From: Cotesia glomerata
Lineage: Eukaryota; Arthropoda; Insecta; Hymenoptera; Braconidae
NCBI RefSeq assembly: GCF_020080835.1
Contig: NC_058163.1
Location: 13,506,925-13,570,924, forward strand
DNA length: 64,000 nt
Direction of reading: 5' to 3'
Positions within the stretch are counted from its first letter, which is position 1; each line of letters begins with the position of its first letter. The notes under the pieces were generated by a model. The model was given only the letters and a program-made list of their open reading frames with translations, did not search any database and was not told the DNA's origin. The translations under genes and the position numbers were made by a program. Below are positions 11,351 to 21,200 of the stretch, in pieces.

Positions 11351-11369
11351 TGTCCTTTTTTTACCCGGG

Positions 11370-11634
11370 TGGTGTACGGTGTGAACTTGTTCTCGAGAAC
11401 ACATTGGAGGATTGCCAGGCAATTTCAGAAAAAAGAAATAGTGACAGTTCAAACGACAATGACTCGACGAGAAAACGAACTAAATCCAACTATTATGAAA
11501 TACGGAAAATCCTACTGATAGTCCCTTTACAATTTTCTTATACTAAAGATAAACTAAGTATGCGGAAAGACAATATTATTCAGTTAATTTCAGCAGATTG
11601 TACCTTCATACCCAAGTCAAGTAGAGAATTACTT
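11370..11634 (+). other. Possible partial coding sequence running into an assembly gap
   Basis: Just outside the duplication, an open + frame continues to the gap. It has a soluble-protein-like composition with an acidic, Ser/Asn-rich stretch followed by RKRTK. No ATG or family is recognised. After the gap, the same frame is open for 34 more codons to 11838, but joining across 100 N is not safe. Confidence 0.25.
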
Positions 11635-11734
11635 NNNNNNNNNNNNNNNNNNNNNNNNNNNNNNNNNNNNNNNNNNNNNNNNNNNNNNNNNNNNNNNNNN
11701 NNNNNNNNNNNNNNNNNNNNNNNNNNNNNNNNNN
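11635..11734. other. Scaffold gap (100 N)
   Basis: Exactly 100 N, the conventional length for a gap of unknown size. Coordinates and linkage across it should be treated with care. Confidence 0.99.
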
Positions 11735-11846
11735 TTTTTCAAATTATCGTGAATGTTAACTACGAAGATAAGAAGTTTTTTCTTCCCAAGAAATTTTTGC
11801 ATGAGGAAGTATTGAATCTGATCACCAGCAACATCTGAAAAAGGTT

Positions 11847-14161
11847 TCAAAAATCGTAGTCGTTGTCAATTTGTTTACTCTTAATAACCCAAAAGAATTT
11901 GGAATTCTCATCACAACTTTCACATCTACTTTCACAATTGCAAAAGCATAATTGAATAAATTGCGTTATTATTCCAAAATCGTGGTGCTGTCCATCAGTA
12001 TATTTAACAAAAGTGGAATTTATCCTTCTTTTACGTTTATATGATTCAGCTTCATATACTATTCGATCTTTGAATAATCTTTGAAACCCGTAAACTTTTT
12101 TAACATCTTCCATTTGATCGGTTAGAAGGGAACAGTGGAGTAAATCATCAGGTAAATTTTTGAATTTGCTTGCAATCCCCAAGAATGAAAACATTGTCGC
12201 AAATTTTTCGTAATTTACGCCTATTCTTCCCACTCAGTTCTAATCGCTCGCAAAATGAAGCAATCTGAGAGCCAGGAAAAAATGTTCGAATTTTTCTCGA
12301 GTGATATTAATAAATACCGTTATTGCTGACGAGACTTGGAGCTGGACGTATCGAGTTCCATGAATTAGTTTTTCAATAGTCCATTCAGGCCTTCAAACGG
12401 ATAACATGAAGTAACCCAGAGCGGTCTAAATTTCGTACAGCATCAGGTAAAGTGAAGTAGATGATGAAGGTTACAACTCATATGACTTAAACCGTACAGA
12501 TCTTCGTACCTCCCAACAAACTCTGAAATTAATCGAGATGCCAAAGTAATCATATAATCAGAAATACTCTCTTGATGTAACAATGTCATAGCCAAGACTA
12601 AAAATTTAAGATGAATGAAATAATTTTTATCCATCAAATCATGAAGTAGAGGCAAACTGTAATAGAGGAGAAAAGCACGAAACTCATGTGCTTTCCAATA
12701 TTTCATGTCGGATATTGATCTTGGTTGTCTAATTACGTTACACGGAGGCCGAATCGAAGAAATTCTTGAGTTAATTGTGTCAACGTACCGGTACAAAGAA
12801 GCGGGGTGAGTAGCATATTGTTTGTCAAACAATACTGTAAATAATTTTTTGCAAACGCCCAAATCAACACAATGCATGGAATCGATTGCAGTTGAATTGA
12901 TAAAATCATAACAAATTTTTGATAAAAGTGTGGGTCCCTTCACCCCTTTAACTGCTTTCTTCGTTTGTAATGCTTCTTCCCCGTAATTGACAGTTTCTTC
13001 TGTTGAACGAAGTTTTTAAATTACGACTGTAACGGTATGACTGGACATAATTAACTTTTTCACTTGCTATCTCACATTTTTGACACCCGTATCGAGCCAT
13101 ATGAGGAGACATATTCAAAAACTGTGCTTTTGCAGGTAAATCAAGAGTACCACACATGATAAATTCTCGAACAAAGATTGGGAGATCAAAGCCAGGAACG
13201 TTAAAATGTAAACCTTCATATAAAACGTTGAGCTCATCATAAAACGCAGCCATGAATTTATTAGCGTCTGGTTTTCGTAACCAAACCATAACCCAGCTAA
13301 TATTGTATTTTCAGTTTTGATTCGTTCCATGAACGGTAATTCATTGATGCGCAGAAAAAAAGGCCAAATATTAAACTTTGAGGACTTAAATGGTGAAACG
13401 CCATCTGTGTTCCATGTAAACGAAATATTCGAGCAGAAAGAAAGAAGTTTATTTTTCTTCATCAAAGATTTGTAAATGTTTCCATCGTAAATATCTTCTT
13501 TATTTTCATTGTTTAACTTAGTTCGGCTAAAACGATGGTTTAATAAATTATAAAAACCACTTCGTAAAAACATTGCTGATAGTTGAGAAAGAATAGACAT
13601 TGTAATAAAATAAGGAGTGCTGGAATCTTTATCAGTAACGTGCTGGCAATGAGAACAATCACTGCGTTCAGATGATAATGAATGGTGACAACAAGGACAA
13701 TAAAATTGACGATCATAGTTTATTCTCAAACGATCGAAATATTGTTTAAATTTATATTTCGTTTTTAAGCAATGGTTAGGTTCGATGCAATGAGCACTAA
13801 TTAGTAATAAAATGTCTGATAAAAGGACATCAGAAATTTTGTGACGTATAGTTAAAAGAAGAATCAAAAGTGAGCTCTCCTGAAATGAGAGAGGAGCTCC
13901 GGGGTAAAGAGGTTCATTAGAACAATCTTCATCTAACACACTTTCATCGGAATCGGAAGATGAATCGTCTCCAATGTCAGAAGTCTGCGAAGATTCACAA
14001 TCGAAAAAGAATTCATCGCTTCGAGTTGAATTCGAATCCCGAGAATCATGTTCAGAACTCAAATCATTTTCTTCTGAGGTAGAAATGGCTCTTTCATTGT
14101 ACAACAACAATATGTCTTGTTCGCTGTAACCACTGGTGAATAAGTCAGGAATAGAAGGATC
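11847..14161 (-). pseudogene. Tnp2/DUF4218-like DNA-transposon protein, multiply frameshifted
   Basis: Read on the reverse strand from an apparent exon start after TTTTATAG (14161), the protein begins with an acidic Ser/Asp/Glu region, then a Cys-pair module (CPCCHHS and CSHC near 13650-13710), then blocks typical of animal transposase-domain proteins: FTWNTDGVSPFKSSK, LAGLWFG, FVREFIMCGTLDLPAKAQF with a CQKC pair, SMHCVDLGVCKKL, LHHLLHF and SCYPFEGLNG. The blocks fall in different frames: shifts near 13280, 13010 and 12455, and further breaks between 12440 and 12235. A last open block runs 12233-11847. I therefore call a dead copy of an EnSpm/CACTA-like element protein. Catalytic residues cannot be judged reliably in this broken state. 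Another fragment of the same superfamily is at 63286-63971. Confidence 0.75.
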
Positions 14162-14489
14162 TATAAAAAAAAAGTCATCAACTAAAAATATTTAAGTTAA
14201 TGAACGTGAAGCTATACTATTGCATAAACACTGAGTCAACGTTTTTTCGAGTGACAAGCTGACAGAAAAATCATATTTTAGTCTCTAGACTCCAAAAAAT
14301 GTATTGCTCTCATCAGAACTATAAGTCGAATAGAATGAAAAAAGATCACATCTAATTCTAAATCTTCTGAAAAGCAAATAAAAATTTATCCTTACTTAAG
14401 AATCACGAACATCTTCCATAGATAGACATTTATTGAGGATAGAAAAAGCAACAGCGGGAGAGCTCAAAGAGCTCAAAAATATGTAACGA

Positions 14490-14550
14490 GCGAAATTTTG
14501 AACATTTAGAATTAGCGGAAAGTTACAGGGATGGCCTTTAGGGTGAACCG
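14490..14550. repeat. Left arm of a 60-bp inverted repeat (CACCCTAAAGGCC type)
   Basis: This reads, in reverse complement, GGTTCACCCTAAAGGCCATC then CCTGTAACTTTCCGCTAATT. It matches 16241-16300 at about 90 percent in inverted orientation. The arms point away from each other around a satellite and tRNA-like segment; they may be ends of two related transposons, and the left one lies beside the dead transposase. Confidence 0.6.
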
Positions 14551-15312
14551 ATTTCCACGTTTTTTTAGGAGGGCCACAAAATTGTTTCAAAAAAGTCCCA
14601 AATTGTTAAATATTTGGAGCTCCAAGCTTGGTACATTTTTGTGACAATTTTTTTTACACGGGTTAAAAGAGCAATATTTTTGAACTATAAATATTAGTTA
14701 CTCCAAGAAATCTGAAAATTTTCAGATAAAAATTAATTTACAGCTTCATAGTCGAGATCCCAATTATTTTCATTTAAAAAATTCGTGATAAAAATATAAC
14801 GTTCGAAGATGAACACTTTTCTAGCTCAATTGATTAAAAATCCAAAGATACCCTTATAATCATCAGCTCCTCATTCTTTCGTCCCTTGATAATATTCAAG
14901 AAATTTTTAAATAACAACCTCAGCCCAAATCATTTTTCCGCCTTAAGTAATGTTTTAAAAATTAAACTGAGCCTGGATCTAACCTAAAATCTACCGCTTT
15001 TTGAATAAATGTTTGCTCAACTCGACCGGTATGAACATTATTGATTTCGCCAAACAAATCTTTTCTTCCGCACTCAATAATATTTTTTAAAATTCTAAAG
15101 ATCAAAACCAAGCCCGGATCTAACCTTAAATCTACCGCTTATTAATTAATTGGATTTTTTCTAGCTCGAGAGATGAACCTGAAGTTCTCAACGTTGTTGC
15201 ACGAACGAATTTGTAAAAAAAAATTTTTGTCTAATTTTGTCCTTTGAAGCTGTAACTCGCTCAAAACCCTTATATTGTCACCCTACGGACTACCAAAAAT
15301 CACCAGACCCGT

Positions 15313-15612
15313 ACGAGCTCCGGAGCTACCCCTAAAGCCACCCCCAAGTTCAAAAATCATGATAATAATTTTAAAAAAATCGTTCCGAGGCTTCTTTGAA
15401 GCTGATTTTGGAGTATATTCCTCTGACAGTGACTACGGAGACTACCGAAAACTTTCAGATTCAAACGAGCTCCGGAGCTACCCCTAAAGGCACCCCCAAG
15501 TTCAAAAACCATGGAAATTATTAAGAAAGATCGGTTCCGAGGCTTCTTTGAAGCTGATTTTGGAGTATATTCCTCTGACAGTGACTACGGAAACTACCGA
15601 AAACTTTCACGA
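15313..15612. repeat. 150-bp tandem duplication
   Basis: Two direct copies (15313-15462 and 15463-15612) both start CGAGCTCCGGAGCTACCCC and end CCGAAAACTTTCA, differing at only a few bases. The + frame 15275-15487 is a by-product. Confidence 0.8.
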
Positions 15613-15655
15613 GAGGTGGGACTTATACGTGACTGAATAAAGTAGTCGGTACTTG

Positions 15656-15727
15656 TCTCGGATAGCTTAACTGGTAGAGCCCTTGGCGCGTAACCGAGAA
15701 ATCTGGGTTCGATTCCCAGTCTGGGCT
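15656..15727 (+). tRNA. tRNA-like gene or SINE head; anticodon loop abnormal
   Basis: Box A (TAGCTTAACTGG) and box B (GGTTCGATTCC) are intact. The T arm is a perfect CTGGG/CCCAG stem with loop TTCGATT. The anticodon stem CTTGG/CCGAG pairs with one wobble, and the acceptor stem pairs at six of seven positions counting wobbles. The loop CGCGTAA would give anticodon CGT (Thr), but the invariant U33 is G, so it is more likely a tRNA pseudogene or tRNA-derived SINE head than a working tRNA. A T6 run at about 15733 could end Pol III transcription. Confidence 0.6.
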
Positions 15728-16500
15728 GTCCGATTATTTTTTCGGTTACAAAATAGGTTCCCACTGAGTCGGTTCCCCCCTTTCCCCTATCCTGACATTC
15801 CCAATTTCCCTAAATTTGCTTTAAATGGCTCGAGAGGTTAAAAGATTATCAACTTCTCCAAACAGCTCTTAATTCATCACTTCATAATATTTTAAAAATT
15901 TACAAGATCAAATTGATCATACATCTAACCTAAAATCTACAGCTTGTTGAATAGTCTTATTTCTCGATCAACTCCACTGGCATAAATATTATTAATTTTC
16001 CCAAACAACTCTTCTTTTCGCACTCAATAATATTTTAAAGATCAAACTGAGTCCGCATCTAACCTAAAATCCGGCGCTCATTAGATAATTGTATTTTTTT
16101 AACTCAAGCAGATAAAAAGAATTATCAATTTCTGAACAGATGTTTTTTTCGCATCTCATAATATTTAAAAAATTTTGATGATATTAAACTGTACCTAGAT
16201 CTAACTTAAAATCCATCGCTTATTAGAAAATGGGGAAAATGGTTCACCCTAAAGGCCATCCCTGTAACTTCCCGCTAATTTTAAGTGTTCAGAATTTGGC
16301 AAGGAACTTGGTCAACATACTTGGCCAAGATACATGGTCAAGATTCTTATGCCAGGATGGTGACAGACTTGGGCCAGCCTGTGCCCAGAATTTGCCCAGA
16401 TTCTTGGCCCTGAGTCTTCGAATAGACTTACGCAAAAAAACGCAATAGACAACTAACGCGCACCTAATCCTCTACTTCCACTTGAATGTGGATAATGAAG

Positions 16501-16848
16501 CATTGCAATGATGCTCATTTACAGTCGGAGTTATAAAATTTTGAAGTATTTGGATGAGCATAGATAATTAAAAAAAAATATTCGAGTAAATAAAAAAAAG
16601 GAGCTTGTTGAGAATCGAAAAATGCAGGCCCACCTTTTTTCGATTAATTTTTTTTGAAAATTCCCGGAGTTATAAAATTTTGAAATATTTGGATGGGCAT
16701 AAAAAATTCAACAAAAATATTCGAGCAAATAAAAAAAAAAAAGCTTGTTGAGAATCGAAAAATGCAGGCCCGCCTTTTTTGGAATAATTTTTTTTTTTAA
16801 ATTCCCGGAGTTATAAAATTTTGAAATATTTGGATGACCATAAAAAAT
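16501..16848. repeat. ~140-bp tandem repeat interrupted by the Gypsy insertion
   Basis: GAGTTATAAAATTTTGAAGTATTTGGATG starts units near 16520, 16668 and 16806, followed by A-rich sequence and GAATCGAAAAATGCAGGCCC. The third unit is cut after CATAAAAAAT by the 5' LTR; the array does not resume beyond 25809. Confidence 0.7.
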
Positions 16849-17244
16849 TGTAATGGAAGGAAAAAAAAAATTAATAAAATAAGTTAATGTTTATTGTAAG
16901 AAAAAAATTTTTACTAAAGTAAGAAAAGTTTCACGCATGCGCAAAATTTACTTGACAGTTACCGTCAAGTAAATTTGCCAGTCTCCGTCAAGCAAAAATG
17001 CCAGTCACCAGAAAGGACTTGGTGACTAACGCCAAGTAAGCAGCCCGGGAATCGCGATGCGCCGTAAAAGTGCGCGTGAACCAAAGACCGTGGAAAGGGA
17101 AAAATCGGAGCTCGCGGGCCAGGCAGCTCGGAAGCCGTGATGCGCCGCAAATATGCGCGCCATTCAAAATACAGTGGAAGGGGTAGTAGGAGCTCGCGGG
17201 CCAATGGCAGAGCTTATTTTGTCCCCACTACCAACTGAAACTGC

Positions 17245-17280
17245 TATATAAACCGGAGTCGCGGAGCACCGGATCACTCT
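17245..17280 (+). promoter_or_regulatory. LTR core promoter: TATATAAA with Inr-like TCACT
   Basis: TATATAAA at 17245-17252 lies in a GC-richer stretch, and an arthropod Inr-like GATCACTC has its A at 17276, 31 bases after the first T. That spacing predicts transcription starting at 17276, making everything from there to 18200 part of R-U5. Confidence 0.65.
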
Positions 17281-17415
17281 TCCTCGAGCTAGCAGCTGAG
17301 TAACCTGGAACTCGAAAGCTAACTCAAGGAACCTACTAGTGAAAGAAGACTTAGTGCTCAAGTAAGAAGAATTGATTCCAGTCAACCAAGGCCGCCGTTG
17401 GACCGAAAATTTCGC

Positions 17416-17945
17416 GTTTGATCTCGATTTAACTTGGTAAATCGAGATCTTCAACCAGCCAAGGTCGCCGTTGGATACTGTTGAAGTAAAATTCACAGTA
17501 ATCATCACCGCAGTGTACTATTTATAGTACGGGTTTTCGACTATCTCGGACAGTCGAAATCTCCAGTCCAGCCAAGGAGTACTGTCAGGTATTCCGAATA
17601 CCTCCAGTCAACACACCGTCAGTTTTGCTTTAACTGGCAAAGCAAAACTTCCAGTCGCTGTAAAGGGCTTGGAGAATAACACCGTTGGGTACTGTTGAAG
17701 TAAAATTCACAGTAGTCATACCGCAGAGTACTATTCATAGTACTGATTTCGATTTAATTTGGCAAATCGAAATCTTCAGTCCAGCCAAGGAGTACCGCCG
17801 TGTGCTAGTGAATATAATTCACTAGTACTGAATCTCCAGTCCAGCCAAGGAGTACTGTCAGGTATTCCGAATACCTCCAGTCAACACACCGTCAGTTTTG
17901 CTTTAACTGGCAAAGCAAAACTTCCAGTTGCTATAAAGGACTTTC
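17416..17945 (+). repeat. Stem-loop array in the transcribed LTR region
   Basis: About ten stem-loops follow each other. Examples: GATCTCGATTTA/TAAATCGAGATC (17420-17449, 12 bp perfect); TACTGTTGAA/TTCACAGTA (twice); GTACTA/TAGTAC (twice); TTCGACT/AGTCGAA; AGGTATT/AATACCT (twice); AGTTTTGCTTT/AAAGCAAAACT (twice, 11 bp); GATTTCGATTT/AAATCGAAATC; CTAGTGAAT/ATTCACTAG. They are joined by repeated linkers such as CCAGTCCAGCCAAGGAGTAC and CCAGTCAACACACCGTC. A separate 13-bp perfect stem is at 16944-16976, upstream of the TATA box. The 3' LTR has the whole set again. Confidence 0.85.
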
Positions 17946-18204
17946 AGAACAGGATTGTTGAACACACCAGAGACCGGATAGAAGAAACCTACCGTGGATT
18001 ATTATTATCATTTATTATTATTATTTGTACTTTAATAAATAAATATATTTTATTTATTTACAATGTAACTAATCTGAGGGTTTTGATTTATAAGAAACCC
18101 AACAAGCATGAATCCTGGAGCCCGCTGAGACTGTCCCAAAAATAAATTATTTATGTATAAGCGTTGGATTGTTTAGCAATAAGCAATTTTAAACGTTACA
18201 TAAT

Positions 18205-18222
18205 TGGCGCTCGAACAGGGAC
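18205..18222 (+). other. Primer binding site, tRNA-Lys type
   Basis: TGGCGCTCGAACAGGGAC begins four bases after the LTR and matches the 3' end of tRNA-Lys3, the primer used by lentiviruses and Osvaldo-like elements, with one mismatch (T for C at position 7). Confidence 0.85.
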
Positions 18223-18263
18223 AAGTTGCTAGAACCCTCAGATTTAACAAACCAAATTACGAC

Positions 18264-21200
18264 ATGGGAGACAACACGCCTAAACCCAGGATATCTTGGA
18301 TATATAACCTGACAAAAGCCAGACTAACAGAGGAGTTAGTGGCAAGAAACGTACCCGTAGATGCGGGATCATCCCGAGAAGACTTGAGGAGACTTCTCAG
18401 GATGACACTACTTAATGATGGCGCTGTGGAAAGCAGGGAACACAGTCGTCACGAGTCAAGTGATTCCAGCCGAGCTAACAGTCCAGTTAGGATCGTGAAT
18501 CAGACTCTGAATCAGAATACACCAGTGCAAAGCACATCCAACGATCAGACATTCATAGTCCCAGGAAGCCGAAGAACGAAACAGTCAGCTGAGCGGGTAA
18601 AAGAAAGAGCTGCAGCAATAGCCAAAGCAGTTGAAGACGCAAGGATACAAAGACTCGTGGAGGAAGAAGTTCAACGTTGCCTGAATGAGCAAAGATTACA
18701 ACGCGAAGCCGAGCAAACACGTCTCAACGAGGAGAGACGGCGCGAAGCTGAGCAAATGCGTCGTGATGAGGAGAGACAACGTGAAGCTGAGCAAACACGT
18801 CTCAATGAGGAGAGACGGCGCGAAGCTGAACGAGTTCGTCTCAATGAGGAAAGACAACGCAAAGCCGAGCGAGAACGCGAAGCTGAGCGAGTACGTCTCA
18901 ATGAAGAAAGACAACAAGAAGCTGACCAGGAGAGACAACGCGAAGCCGAGCGAGAACGCGAAGCTGAACAAGCACGCCTCGATGAAGAAACCGAGCAAAG
19001 ACGTCCTAACGAGGAAATACAAAATGAAGCTGATCAAATGCGTCTCAACGAGGAGAGACAGCGTGAAAGAGAACAGCGTCGTCTTCGTGACGAAAGACGT
19101 CACTTAGAAGAAGAAGTTCGACGATGTCGACAAGCAGAGCAAGACTTGTTAAATGAACAACGGAGAATACGGGAGTTACGGGCAGAGTTGGATAGATTAC
19201 AACAAAATCAGAGTAATAATTCAACAACTGTCCGAACTTCACAAGAGGTCAACATCAAGGATCAAGTTAGGAAATGGAATGTCCAATTTGATGGCGAAAA
19301 AGACTTGCTAACATTCTTGGAAAGAGTTGAAGAACTCTCAGATAGTTACCAAGTTACCAAGGATCAATTATTGGAATGCATCCCAGTCCTACTCAAAGAT
19401 AATGCCCTCTTGTGGTATAGGAATAACAAGGCTAACTGGAGAACATGGAATGAATTTGCGGACCAACTTAAGAAATTCTACTTACCCACGGACATACATA
19501 CAAGATGGGAAGAAGAAATAAAACACCGGACCCAAGGAGAAAAGGAGTCAGCCAGAGACTATATTACGGTCTTGCAAACAATGATGCGACGCTATGGAAA
19601 AATGAGCGAGTATAATCAAATAGACAGATTATACTTCAACCTCCGTCCGGAATACCAGCGCTATATAAGGCGAAGTGAGATTCACAGCGTAGCAAATCTT
19701 CTTAGTCTAGCCAGTGACTATGAAAGAATTGCTATACTGGAAAAGAATTATAAACCGCCACCACCGCAGCCACAGTATAGTTTATTACCGCCAAAAGTAT
19801 ACAAGGAAAAAGAAAAAGAAAAAGAAAAGGATAAAAAGAAGAAAGAAGAAGTTACTTCGATTAATCAACCGTATGTGCCAGAGGAAGTATGCTGGAGATG
19901 TGGAGAACGGGGACACATCAGGCCAAATTGTACCAACCCATGGAAAAAGTTCTGTTCACGTTGTGGAAAAGAAGGCGTATACTCCAGAGATTGTACTTGT
20001 CCCAAGTCGGGAAACTTCAAAGGGGTCGGCAAGGGAACTGCACCTTCGAACCGACCCCCACAGGAACAGACGAGCAGTCAGGAAACATCGAGACAGAACC
20101 AAAGGTCTCAGAATAATAATGGAATCCAACAAACTTATTACCAAAAAGAGGATGGACGGATTTATACGGATGTATATATCAATCAATATGCTGTACCTGC
20201 TCTAATAGATACAGGGGCAACAAGGTCATGCATCAGTGAAGAGTCATGGAATCAAATTAAAAACATGGGAATAAAATTGGATTCTCAGAATCAAGACCAA
20301 GTAGCGACACAAGCAGATGGAAGTCGACTACCAATAATTGGACATGTCAAAGTTCGAGTTCGAATTCTGGGAGAATTAAAAGAATGTCGTTTCAGCGTCA
20401 TGCCAACAATAGCCAAACCGATGATTATAGGAATAGACATACTCAAGGACTTGAAGGTTAAACTGCAATTTCAACCAGGAGAAGTTGTCAGTGAAAACCA
20501 GATAAACACTTTAACCGAGGAAAGTGACAACGATGAAGAAGACGAAAAGGAAAAGATGCTGACTCAAATTGAGGAAAAGATTCACAAGATGAATCAGACG
20601 AAAGGACCGGCAGATGTCACCCCTCACAAGATAAAACTTAAAGACGCAGATCCCATCAAAATAAGATATGGACCCAGGAATCCTGCCATGCAGGCAATCA
20701 TGGAAAAGGAAGTAGATCGAATGATCGAAGAAGACATTATAGAACCGTCTAACAGCCCATGGACTGCACCAATTGTTTTGGTGAAGAAAAAGAACCAACA
20801 GTACCGAGTATGCATTGACTATAGGAAAGTCAATGAAGTTACTGTAAAGGACGCATACCCATTGCCTCAGGTTCAAGCCACGTTGGATAAATTAAACAAC
20901 TCAGAATATTTTTCAAGTATTGACTTGAAAGATGGCTACTGGCAAATACCACTTGAGGAAGGCAGCAGGGAAATCACGGCGTTCGCAGTACCAAATCGAG
21001 GACTGTATCAATTCAAAAGGATGCCTTTTGGATTACATTCAGCACCAGCGACATTCCAAAGGAATCTGGATCAAGTGATAGGACCGGAACTCGAAGGTAA
21101 AGCATTTGCTTACTTCGATGACATTATTGTCCTGGGAAGAAACTTAGAAGAACATTTTGAAAATGTCATGGAAGTATTAAACCGATTGGAAAAGGCCAAA

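Larger units (their letters stand above)
7298..11369. repeat. Segmental duplication, copy A (without retrovirus)
   Basis: From about 7298 to CCCGGG at 11369 this matches 33549-35353 plus 49716-52127 in the same order and orientation, with only scattered single-base differences, one 72-bp repeat-unit difference and one ~215-bp deletion here. The right edge of identity is sharp at CCCGGG; the left edge is hidden by the N gap at 33449. It contains the right part of element E, the S/R/P-rich gene, a 120-nt hairpin and an AGATCT-rich foldback. Confidence 0.88.
14840..16230. repeat. ~140-bp satellite, interrupted
   Basis: A unit containing GATCTAACCTAAAATCTACCG, CTTATTGAATAATTG, AACTCGACCGG, and CACTCAATAATATTTTAAA recurs near 14975, 15121, 15922, 16060 and 16201. 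The array is interrupted at about 15240-15840 by a 150-bp tandem duplication and a tRNA-like sequence. Confidence 0.6.
16849..18200 (+). repeat. 5' LTR of Gypsy element (1,352 bp)
   Basis: TG...CA ends. It contains a TATA box, a transcribed stem-loop array, and AATAAA motifs at about 18034 and 18141. The short frames inside it are by-products that recur in the 3' LTR. Confidence 0.95.

Noticed and set aside
17758..18145. 128-codon frame in both Gypsy LTRs
   Set aside because: It is present only because it spans the stem-loop array; identical in both LTRs by descent, without any domain.
18671..19107. Additional frames over the gag coiled-coil region
   Set aside because: They are shadows of the GAAxGA-type codon repeats of the real gag-pol frame.
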